Shown: one piece after another, positions 34,473-47,620 of the stretch
How positions within the stretch are numbered: position 1 is the stretch's first letter
Layout of the letters: every line of letters begins with the position of its first letter
Assembly (NCBI GenBank): GCA_948567375.1
Contig: OX419757.1
Coordinates: 1,302,001 to 1,366,000, forward strand
Length of the DNA: 64,000 nucleotides
Source of the DNA: Lunularia cruciata
Lineage: Eukaryota > Streptophyta > Marchantiopsida > Lunulariales > Lunulariaceae
Direction: 5' to 3'
The notes under the pieces: model-generated
Database searches by the model: none
What the model was told of the DNA's origin: nothing
The model's input: the letters and a program-made list of their open reading frames with translations, nothing else
Translations under genes and position numbers: made by a program

Positions 34473-37400
34473 GGTTTTTAGATGTGATAGGAAGGACAAG
34501 GAAGAGGAAAATGTGCAGATGAGGTAAGGTTGTCGAAGAACAATACTAGACGAACAATACTAGAGAAAATAATACCAAATGTCACATGCGAATCTCTTAG
34601 TAACGGAGGGTCATTCACACTTAAAACATCCTCAGGAAAGGCAAAAGGCAACGCCTAAAAGGTGTGTGACAAACTCCACTTGAAACCCTTTTACCTAACC
34701 AATCATCCTAGCTGGGCATCACCAAGTCATCCTCGACATCTGGCATTGGTAAACCACCCATGTTTCCACCGCATTGCAAATTCCATCGAATTGCTCTCGG
34801 GCTCCTAACCAGGAGCGGGAGGAAGACCCAGAACGGGTCATGGGTCCTCGAGGCTTAACTCCTCCGTCAGCCGCATCTTCTCATTCCCCCAGCCCGTGAA
34901 ACCGAGCCCGGCCCGTTCTGCAATCCTTTCCCTTCCTTTCCGCTCGTTTCCCTTCGCTTTACTGCCTAGGTTTTATCCTTGTACGGCTTGATGGGGTTTC
35001 CCTTCGCTTGTTTTCTATGCGAGTCGCCTTCTTGGGGTTTCCCTTCGCTGGCTTCTTTCCGAGCTCCGATCTTTCCAGTGTCCATTTCACGCCACATTTC
35101 CGTCCCCAACGGTCAACCGCCGTCTCCAGCCTTCTCTCTCTCGAAGTCCTTCATCCCCTGCACTCCCTAAAGCTCCAGCCTCATATGTCTCTCGCGTCTC
35201 CTGGATTCTTTTTCTCGACCGATCTCATCTCGCCAACCGCTTGCTGCTGTTCGGGTCTTACTACTGCTCCCCTTTTTTGTTTCAAACTCGTTTACTGGCA
35301 ATCGTTTTGTGGTGTTACCCGGCTTAATTCGCCGTTTCTGCGGCTGCTCGAAAATTTTCCTGCACAAAGCGTGTAACGGTAGTCCCTGGTGAAATCGTTT
35401 CCCTTGAGCGCAAGGAAGGAATACAATACTAGGGTGTTATCGTCGACCTCTGTTCTCCGGGTCACTACTGCGGTCCACCCCCAGAGATAAGAAACGGAGT
35501 TATTTCTCCTGCTGCAAAGGTTATTCTGTTAGCATCTCTTGGATTTCCTTTTGCTCTTCGGCGGCGAAGTGAAGTGAACTAAGTGAAGATATACTTTTTC
35601 AGTTGAAGGTCTGCATAGGTGACCAATAACTGCAATCACATCGGACGCAACGTAAACATTTCTAGTGTGCGAGGTCACTAAAAGCATATGCTATGACATA
35701 TGCTTTTTCTAGCATATGACAACTCGGAGTAAGTAGGAAGAATAGACTCTAATTGGACGAATAGCTGGACCTGACAATCCTCGGGTTCTGGAAGACTCTT
35801 TGGCCAAAGTTTAAGCAGGCTCGGCAGGCACGTGTAAAGAGATGTAAGGCTTCGGCCAGATGATTCAATCGAAATATGCCCGCGAAGTAATCGTTCCTAT
35901 CTCACCTAAATAAGCCTGAAGGTAAAGGCCATGTCATATTTTCCTGTTCTATGAACTGAACTAACGGAGATCGAAGAATAGGGAGAATGGAGGCAAATAG
36001 CTTCCGCATATGCCCGTGAACTTGACAAGTGGACGAAGGGATTAATTGATCAGCTCGACTGAAAGAATTGGGGACAGTTCTGCGTGGAAAATTGAACAGA
36101 ATTTGCAGCAGTATTAACGTGAAAACATTCGTGTACAGAAATAATGCCAAGTTTCAGGCAGCAGAGTATCCTACACCGGTTGAGAGAGTAAACAAGAACA
36201 GGAGTTATGTGGATTGACGAAGTTCAGGATCAGGAACAGAGCACGGCTGGCGTGAGAGGAGTTTGGTGAGGATGCGAAAGATAGCAAGGGGATGTGAGGT
36301 TTTACATTGTCAACGCCATGTCCATTATAACCCTTGCACTACCGGAGCAGCCCATCTTCTCGGGGCATTGTCTACGCAGCAGATTGAACTACGATGCACA
36401 GTAAATCTCAATCCCCCCATCTTCCCTATTTCATGTTAAGTTTTTGGATCTGCAGTTTGGCATGGTCGTTAGAAACATCTTAAGACGTGTATTGTATACA
36501 GGGAGGTGTGTCCACATCCTTAATATCTTCCTCTTGAGCTATGTGGCAGAAGGCAGACTGCAAGACCTCAAGTTACTTGCCATGAATAAAACTTCTACCA
36601 TAACGGATCCTGTGTCCACTGCCACTCAGAAATGTAACGTATGCGACAAAGATACAGAATGTGTAAGAATGGTTGTTCGCACCTTCTTGCACAGGGTTTC
36701 GAGTTAGAGGTTGGAAAGGATTTGCCAAGGGCTGCTGCGTCTCAGCTGGCAACTAATAAATGAACTACCCAATTCCAGTTCTTAAGTGTTGCAAAAATGG
36801 GTGGAGCAACTATCATGATCTTCTGGGAACAGCGAAGTATCTTTCGCCTTTCGCTGACTGCAAATTGCCTCGAGAGGCAGCACCATGCAGCAAGAGGTTG
36901 GCAGGGATGGACCCTTCCAAGGATCTTCCTCCCCTTTGTCGTCAAAGTAAACTGCCTCCATACCTTTTTGCTGAATTGCCACAGAAGTATTTTCAACCAA
37001 TCTGATGGTCTTTTGGGTGGTACTGAATTCAAAGATGACAATTGGTACTTCATTCACAAGCACTCAGCATTTGGCAGGGTCGCTAAGATGGGCGCAGGAT
37101 GGTTAGGGTCGCGAGAAACAGTCACCTAATGAGTTCATTGTCAAAGACCGGGTCAAGAGCCTCCTTGGCTCAGCCAGAATTAGCTCCATAGATTATTCTT
37201 GAACTATCCTTTTCGCAGACATGTTGCTCATTCTCTCCTTTGGCTCAGGTAAGGGCTCCTGATTACAACCACCTACAATCATAGAAAATGAGAAAACAAG
37301 GTCAAAAGCACAGACTAGCTGCGAAGAGAAAATGGACATACACATCAGCACACCCGGTCTAAATCTGCGACAGAAAGCTTCCAAATTGTGAACGTTTGTC

Positions 37401-37783
37401 CTCATCCCCTTGAAGAAGTCTGGTGAGAAACTCCAAAGTCTCAGCTGGTCAGCAGAGAGAAACGACAGGTCTATAACAGGCCGCCCTGGAGTTTCCTTTG
37501 GGATTACTTAGGAATGAATGCGTCCAACGGGTTGGAAGATGACAAGAGGTCAGTCTTTTCATTATTCCGGGGCGGCGGCGGGGGGGGGGGGGGGAAGCGC
37601 GGAAAGGGAACAATGCCATGCTCCAGGGGATCCTGGAATCGGAGGGGAAGTCCGTTGGACTTTTGAGAACATCTACAATTTCGATATTACATCAGAAATA
37701 TAATCCACTAGCTGTCACCTAGCTGAAATGGTTCATGCCGACTCGTTGCTCACCACCCTTACCTTCTAAGTCTCATCAAGTAG
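34473..37783. other. Intergenic DNA, no gene recognised
   Basis: Several open frames occur but none shows a known domain or consistent codon pattern. A stretch at 34974-35030 (CTTGTACGGCTTGATGGGGT onwards) is similar to 55758-55812. The segment 34760-35400 is richer in G+C and pyrimidine runs, with repeats of TTTCCCTTCGCT. It may be a promoter or leader of an unrecognised transcript. A run of 15 G is at 37580-37594, upstream of the kinase gene. Confidence 0.45.
35680..35707. repeat. Perfect 11-bp inverted repeat
   Basis: AAAAGCATATG (35680-35690) is mirrored by CATATGCTTTT (35697-35707) around a 6-base loop. A third partial copy, AGCATATGAC, follows. It can form a stable hairpin; function is unknown. 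Confidence 0.85.
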
Positions 37784-40700
37784 TTTGGCTTGGCAGAGTA
37801 CCGCATGTTAGCCAAGAAAGGGGAAGGCACCTTCTCGGAGGTGCTGAAAGCCCAATGTATCAGAACCAGCAAGTATGTAGCCATCAAATGCATGAAGAAC
37901 AACTTCGACAGCATCGAGCAGGTTACTTCGTCTTCCATCTTGCTGTGTATCATGGAATCCGATTGGTGTCGCACATATAATTTGAAGGAGCTTCAAAGCT
38001 TAAATTCCTTTAAGTACGTACCATTTGGATAAAGCTCGTGCATGTGTCAGGGACCTAAATGACATACTCTTCAATGGGAAGACGTGCACACACTCATTGA
38101 AAGCTGGGATTGTTGCGATGGGTTTAGGTTACCAGCCTGCGCGAGATCCAAGCTCTGCAAAGACTTTCTCCACATGCAAACGTCATCAAACTTCTCGAAG
38201 TCCTCTAGTAGGTCTTACCTTCTCTTGCTTTCGTTATCATACAGCTAAAAGATGTCAGTTGATGTCACTACGACTAGATAATGATCTATGATGATTTCTA
38301 CATTCACTGACATTCTTGACATCAGCACGAGAAGAGTCCACTTTCTTAGCATTTACGAATTTGCTATGGCAGCGACCAGCCCACGGGGAGGTTAGCACTA
38401 GTTTTCGAGTTGATGGATATGAACATCTACGAGCTCATCCGTGGACGACGCAACTATGTGGCAGAGGATCGAATCAAGACTTTCATGTATCAACTGATGA
38501 AAGGTATCAATTGGACGTGTCCACTCGATGAATAAGTGCATGGGCAGGCGCGATTGTCAAGTCCTCTCTAATTGTGATCAGCGCCGAGTGTGCTCTTGTC
38601 AAGGCTTATGCTCCTTCGAGTGCATTTGGTGATGCCGTCTAGGCTAGCTTCCCGTCTCTTTGTGGTCGTGTGTATAGCCTTACAAAAGATTAGCATTGGT
38701 CCAACCATAGTTCTGTACCCCAACATTTCTGTTGATTGGCTCAACAGCAATGGATCATATGCATCGAAACGGGATTTTCCATCGAGACATAAAACCGGAG
38801 AACATCTTGATCATGGAGGACACCTTGAAGGTAAGAAAGGGATCACCACCAGCTAGATATTGCATGACACCTAGTTGACTGAAACTGGGCAGAAACAACC
38901 GGTTTAAATCTACATAACGCCTTGTAATATGTTCCACATCAAACTATACAACCGCAAGTACAAGTAAATTTCATTTCTCAATATTGTAACGTCCACCAAG
39001 ATAATTGATAGCGAAGGTGCGTCTCTCACCCTCGAAAGTGCCTGCATGAAATTGTCACTCTATGTGTACCTGAACAGCTAGCAGACTTCGGGAGTTGTCG
39101 AGGAGTTTACTCCAAGCAGCCTTACACCGAGTATATTTCCACAAGATGGTAAGCAACAGCACTGCCTTTGCAAGCAAGATTGTTGACTTTCAAGTCATGT
39201 GGAGAGAATTAGTGCTCTGGAGGTCGAACGCTGTCTTTGTCACTTGTTTAAGCAATTTCTCTCTGATAGGAGTTTGGAATTGAAGGTACCGAGCACCCGA
39301 ATGTCTACTCACAGATGGCTACTACAACTACAAGATGGATATGTGGGGCGTAGGCTGCGTGTTTTTTGAAATTATTAGCCTTTTCCCGCTCTTTCCAGGT
39401 AACCCTTTACCTCTTCATCCTTGAGACTCCCAGAATTCAAGAGTGTTGCCTCGTATTCTACTTCCTGCTGAAACTGAGAATTATCTGTTTCAAAATAAAC
39501 GTGTTGGAGCCGTTAGAAGTTTAGTAGAGGCATGTAAAACGGAGAATCAAATATTGGCAATAAATCCATGGTTCCATGGATCAGTTCAAGCATTCGTCTG
39601 ACGGATAGGTCATGATGATAATAATTAGGGTAGTGAGTGAGCCACTCATTCACGGTTACCAGCAGGTTTCCTGTGACACTCAGGAACAATATATCCGTCT
39701 TCTATGAACTCCAGACAGTTCATAAGTAAAGGATAACAAGCAGTTCAAGGACAAACTACATTTTATTCAAAGAGCGTGAAGGAATCAAACTCGTGTGATC
39801 TCTTTCTGTGCTGTCGTCCCTACAAGAACCGAACTAAGATACGCAATTCTTCATGGCTTTCAGGAAATAACGAACTGGATCAGGTACAGAAGATACACAA
39901 GATTTTGGGAACACCACCGGCTCAGCTCCTCGAGAAAATGAAGAGGCAATCACCAATGTCTATAGATGAAGTTGCACTCTCATTCAAGGCGATTGAAGTT
40001 GAAATTCCTGAGTAGCAGTTTACTTATATTCCAGCTGAGATCAGTCAATTATTCCACAAGGAATTGAGGTCGGTGAGTTTACATACAGCAGCACTGCACT
40101 AGTTACCTAACAAAACAGTTTGCGAATGCAGAAGGTCACAACATGCAGACTTTAAATTTCCCCAGCAGGATGGCACAGGGATCGCTAGGCTCATTCCACA
40201 TGCATCACCTTCTTGCGTGGAACTCCTCAATAAATTGCTTGCTTACAACCCTGATGACAGGTGATTAATCTTCAAAGCATTTTCACCTTCCTGTAGATTC
40301 AGGCTAAGTTGGTAATTCAACTCCATGTACAGTACAGTGCTTTGCTATATAATAAATACGGCAAAAGGGAACACCCCTCTTCAAGATTCTAGTATCAATG
40401 GAACCAATATAGGAAGCTCATGTCGGAAATATCAAAGATAAACTTCTGCATACGTTGGTAACGGTAGGTTGCCTTGCTGAGGTTAGGTCGAAAGAAAAGC
40501 ATTCACAATAAGATCGGATCAATACCTTTACCCAGTCACCCTTGCGGAAAGATCTTTGTTATCCTCGGCGGAAAATACCCGGGAAGGATAACAAAGGTCT
40601 TCAAGCACTGTGAGAACGGGAGGACAAAGCATTCGCTGCTGCACAAGGTTTAAAGACACTGGAGCTTGTGCGAACAATATAACTTCGAGAATGGAAACAA

Positions 40701-42551
40701 CAACAGAACAGTGGTAGAGGGATGGAGCAGCTGAGTTGCCTTCGCTACTTGTTGAGTGGGTTTAATATGAAAACTGCTTATATTTGCGGTTGTGTTGACC
40801 AGGCTTTCAGCCAGGCAGGCGTTAAGGCATAACTACTTCAAAGAACTTCGGGAGAAGGATAAGCTGCAGCAAGCATTCCTGAATGCTAATCGGAGTAACA
40901 GTCTTAGACCCTCAACACGGTCATCGCCCAGGTGCTTCCTTTATGCCTTTGAAATAGAGCACCCCAATTACTCTCGATTCGGGCCAAACTTTATATAAAT
41001 CAAGTCTTGTCGTTAGCAATCTTTCACAAGATCTTCGAATCCGAATAATCAAATGATTCGCAGATTGACTGCCCAGGATTTGGGGTCCAACAAGCAGAGA
41101 GGGAGCGATTTCCTGAGACCATCCGCCACTGAGAAGAACAGTTGTATGACCAATATAAGTACAAATAGTACCCCTCAATCTATTGGCAGCTTGTCACAAC
41201 TGCCGGTACTTAATGGCAACGGCAAATTGAAAGAGGTAAAAACAAGCTACGACATTGCAGAGGCCATCTAGTCTACCTGGTCCTATAAGTAACAAAAACA
41301 TCAACTTCTCAGATATCTAGGGTCAAGATATGGCTCGACCTCTGAGCCAGGGTCCTAGTTTCATCTGTCAGCGGGGGGACATGTGAGGAAGGAGCGGGGG
41401 TCCCGGAGGATAAGGTACTGACTGGATGAGCGCCTAAATATTGAGTCGATTGCATGATTCCCCATATGGTTGTGCCTGAGCTCGGCCGAATCCCTTCTCC
41501 TGCTACGAGAAGGAACTTAAAAAGTTGATGTTCCAGGCTTTGATTTTTAGCTAAAAAAATCATAGCTCAACGTCCTAAAATTTGTTTACATTGCAAAGTC
41601 CTGGACCTTACCATGAGAAGGACAGGCATTTCTGAGCACTAGCATCCTATAACCCAAATACCTCAGCTCATAAAAGTGAAGTAGGAACCGTTCTCAGCCA
41701 GACAAAGTTTGAATGTCATCAGATGACCTGGCAGAATCAGAACATGAAATCCCTTACGGTTCCAAGGCGGTCCATGCCACGATACTCCGGAATCATGATC
41801 ACCAAGGGAAGATGTGCACTAACAGGGAAGCGTAAGGGAAAGATATGCTAAGAACCTTATTTGACTTGGCTCACAGGATGATAAAGACACCATGGTAAAT
41901 GACGGGGCCTATACCCCAGCATCGCACGTTGGAGATGTGCAGAGCCCTGCGACATTGACATCTGTGGGATCTGCAGTGTCCGTTCGCGCGGGGAATACTG
42001 AAAGAAACTCCGATGAAACGGGAGTGGAATTTGCTCCTGCACTACCCCCTATAAGAAATAGTTACAATCAATCCGTGCTCTCCCCAAAGCTACCTGTGTC
42101 TCATGCTCCTTCTGTGCAGCGTCCCCTCCCGCCCCGCTTGCACACACCAAAGGTTGGAAATCTCTATCCTCCACCATACAAGAATTACTATGAACAATCT
42201 GCAACTCCATTAACAGGAATTTGCAGACAAGAGAGGGGTTGGATCTCACACATTGGAACATGAGTTCCGAGAAGTTCGCATAACCTCTGTTCACGGGTCA
42301 CTGTATATTTTAGCAGCACTGACAAGGTCAAATGTGAACGTTAAAGAGAAGAGAATACTGTTGCAATGAGTGCCTCAAAATTTCTGATCATAGAGAATCA
42401 TTTGCAGGCCCAGAGTTTGAAAGGAGTGAAAATCATGAAAGGAACAAAAAGTCATCGTACTTTACCTGAACTGTCGCCCAAAAGCACCATCGGCGCGTAC
42501 AAGCCTGGAGAACCACCACCCTACAAAAAGAGGGCAAATAACAGCAAGTAA
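37784..42551 (+). CDS. MOK/RCK-family protein kinase (12 exons, start uncertain)
   Basis: Model exons: 37784(or earlier)-37921, 38128-38207, 38373-38503, 38748-38830, 39078-39148, 39286-39398, 39864-39945, 40132-40260, 40803-40931, 41064-41235, 41877-42152, 42408-42551; about 513 residues counted from codon 37790. Phases agree at every junction. The kinase domain shows KKGEGTFSEV (G-loop), VAIKCMK (lysine), MDMNIYELIRGRR, HRDIKPENILI, LADFGSCRG, the TEY loop in PYTEYISTRWYRAPE, MWGVGCVFFEI and LAYNPDDRLSARQALRH. MDMNIYELIRGRR and SCRG-SKQPYTEY are specific to MOK within the MAK/ICK/MOK kinases, which are linked to cilia. The tail is proline- and serine-rich and ends in PPPYKKRANNSK. The intron after 39945 would use a GC donor. 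The usual initiator is TTG at 37790, so translation may start in an upstream exon or at ATG 37805. An alternative end at 42263 is possible. Confidence 0.85.
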
Positions 42552-45500
42552 GAATCCAACAAATCTCTTGTATGGTCACAAATCTCCCTCATAATCAGCA
42601 ACATCCATGACACTAGCACAGTCAAAAGATCCATGTGAAAATGTGTGATGTTGGAATGTAATGCTCCATTTTGATTTACACCAACTGCTCTCCGCTTGTA
42701 AAGTGAAACAATCGATGATCGTGGGAGGCCTAAATAGATATGATACTATGAGTATACCTCTCTTTTCAGATCCCTTACAGAGCTTTCCTCAAATGCCGAT
42801 GGTGATTTCATCTCCAGTCACGGTATCTGCCTGTTAGTCTGCTACGACTGTCTCAAGGACAGCGGGTTCACATTGATGTTGATTTCGTTGGAGATGAACT
42901 GAGCATCTGTATCTCTTCCAAGTCTTAGAAGCATCCTCAGTAAATCATAGTGTTGAGGAGGACGATCTTTTCCTTGTACTCATCTTATTCTCCGTTTCTA
43001 GAACCTTATTATCTTCTTTCTGGAATCAGACTTGTGGTGGACAAAATAATTAACAATAACCAATAGATAACAAGAGTTACCAGGCCCTCCCATCGGAGCT
43101 CAGCTGGTGTCTACCCGGCCGCTGGTAGTTATATGTTTCGATTGTCCAAAGTAAGGTAGTTCGTGTATAAGGCGGTCACTGACGGGGAAGTCGTGCTCCT
43201 AGTAACTCAATGAAAGTCGACCTCAGTTGTTTACGTAAGATATTTTCGTATCAGAGCTGCAAATGTTTTCCACTTTGTCGAAGGAAAGGCAAGTTGTAGT
43301 CTGCTCGGTAGCTGCTTCATGGATGTCGAGAGCCCAGTCAATCCTCATCAGAAACGTCACCGATAGCAAAACTTAAGGCAGGTAATCTTAAGCTTCAATT
43401 TGACAGCTTAAGACTTCACTTGATAGCCTGAACCTTAAATAATGAGCAAGGGTGGATGGAGTGCTAGATCGAGGAAAACCCTTGCGTTATCAACCTAAAC
43501 AGTGTGGACCAATATGATTCGCCCTTATCCGTCACTTAGATGGTGTTGGAATAGCATTCTAAGCAGAGGACAAGAAACTGCGTTTATACATTAGGTAGAA
43601 TACGAGGCAGAATGAACCAGATAAGTTCTGCGAAAGAAATCCATTTATTAGTTGAATCAAGGCACTTCATTGATTTTCAGGAGCTTTTGAGACAGCGCCT
43701 CCTCTCAAAAGTTTCTATGATAAACTGAGACAAGACTTTGTAAACTAGAAACCTCGCCTGTTACGTCCCCTGCAGCAATGGAAGCAAGACGATGGCAACA
43801 GAGGAAATCGCCAAGTTTAATTAGGTCGCCTAGGACCAAGGCGATGCAACACTTCCCTTAGCGTGGCCATGATTTGTCTAGGATGTCAAACACCGAAATC
43901 CAGCGTACTTACAGCAGATTAGGGTCATTGACTGCTAACGAGTACGGACCACGTTGAGACTACAGACATCGTCTAGGTTGACATCTTTAATCCAGCTTGG
44001 TAGCAATTCAATATGAATGCCGAGCTGTACCCTGACTTTGTCCTTCTCCATATGTTCTGAAGAGTTTCTGGATCGTCTCCTCTCTCGCACGGGAGCAGAG
44101 AAAGTGCGGACAACGACGTCCCGTACCTAAGCTTGCTCTCATTCGACAGAGTGGTCTAATTGTAGTAGGTCAACATCCTACTGTGCATATCAAGGAAGCG
44201 AGAGTATGTGGTAGTACGCTCCATTCCGTGGTATAGATCAAATGAGCTGCCCCAGGGACGTGCTCTCGTCGTTACTATGCGTTAATATTGCAAGCCTTTC
44301 CTGAACTTGAAGAGTGTCTGCAACGATTATTGGCGTGCCTGAGTATTGTTAACCGCTAGTGCTGATGCTAGAGGCCAAGGCAGTTTCTAAAGATTTACTC
44401 GTGTGCGGTTTTGTATCGTCTGATGTAAAATAATCACGGGTTGATAGAGGAAGATGAGTAGTACTTGGAACTTGTTGAGTTTTAGAAGGCTGTGTGCCTT
44501 CTGAGAGCTCATCAAGATATCTCAAAAGAGAAGGCAATTGACCGGAGTTCGAGTAAGCCCGAATTTGATATGCTGAGGGAGGATCCTGTCACCTGCAGAG
44601 CTGCAGATTCATGGCGGAAATAGATGATCACTGCATCTCTCTTGAAGAAACTTTGGGAGTAGGTTTTAGCCACCAATTGATTCCCCACAATGGCAAATTC
44701 CTGACGTTTATTCTGCTATAGAGATGCTTCTGCTACTGACGCTTGATTGTGTGCATTGCTACATTATCCAAGTACATCATCCGAGGTTTCGGCTTTGTAG
44801 TCCTCTTCTGCTCAAGCTGCGGCCCATGTACTTACGCTCTAACTATGCAAGAAGATGTTGTTTCATGTGAATCATTACCGAGAGGAGCATTAGCAACTAC
44901 CTGATCAGCCTGCTTGCAAGGATGCATTTAAGAGCTGCTGCATGCTTGCTGGTTTTAGAGGACGACATTCTGCTGCAATTTAGGACCTGCTGGCTAAAAT
45001 TTCTCTACAAATGTAAAATTCTGCATGATCTAGCTTAAGAGGAGAGCGAATAGCCTGCTCTTGAAGTTAGCCTGCATTCAAGCAGGTGATAGCTGTGCAT
45101 TTGTATGGGCCAGGGGAAAGGAGGGCATCTACCAACACCAAAGACGGGAGGACCGAGATTCGAAGGTGCTTAAAGGAAAATCCATGGATACACAGGCATT
45201 TACGACTCCCGGGATTAGTTTCCCTCATTGTACAAGTGCGGGTTATTTCAGTAGCGGAAGGCCTGTTCCACCAGATCACAAGTATCAAAAGACCTTGATA
45301 TACTAAACTTTACACGAGGCTGTAGGTCAAGAGGTTTGAGTGTCGCGAGTTACCAGAGAATGTTTGCCCCGGTGTGGGGGTCACATTTACAGTTTCCTGA
45401 GCTGGCCCGCACTTACCAATCTTACCCAGGGACTCTGTGAGAATGTGACTTCTAATCGTCAATTATCTTGTTTCTCATGCAGAAACTTAGATAACATGTG

Positions 45501-46051
45501 GCCTGCTGTTTTCCGGAAGATGCCAATTTTGTACTCAACAATCTGCGCTTACTCCAGTGCTCTCTGTGACTGTTCCGTAACAGACACAGGTATACATATA
45601 CATGCTATATACATTGAATTAAGAGTTACAGAGTCATCCATGAATAGAAGTCCCGCTTTCAAATTGTGGTTGCACAAACCCGAAATTCAAACTGGCAACG
45701 TCAGTATTCAAAACATCTCGGAGTAACTAATCTCCATTAACCAATGGCATTACGCTCAGTCATCGTACCAGGAACAGGTTCTAGAAGTTCCGATTCTAAG
45801 AATTGGTTCACGGCCATAATACAGTGCAGTGTTATGTAACGGTCGCTCCTCGACTGATCCGAACACTCTGAGCGGGTATTTTACGCCGAAACGGGCAGCT
45901 TAGCAGGAAAGGTATCGGTTCAACTTTATTTATTGAAAATGGAAAGACATGAGTTTGCAGTGCTGATTTAGATAATTATACAGACTACAGAGACAGAGAA
46001 TCCTGTCAACAGATCTAAAACATTGAAGCCTCCAAAATAAAGCCAAAATTT
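42552..46051. other. Intergenic DNA between convergent kinase and tubulin genes
   Basis: Short open frames (for example 45061-45306 and 45340-45726) show no recognisable domain and lack a convincing exon pattern. The 3' untranslated regions of both flanking genes must lie at its edges. Nothing else could be supported. Confidence 0.5.

Positions 46052-47620
<1,569 letters not shown>

Noticed and set aside
42153-42263. Extension of kinase exon 11 to a stop at 42263 as the normal end
   Set aside because: A phase-0 GT donor at 42153 and a following exon with basic PPPYKKRANNSK end fit better, though the longer exon remains possible.
45061-45726. Possible gene from two adjacent open frames
   Set aside because: No known domain, overlapping frames in several phases, and no consistent splice pattern.
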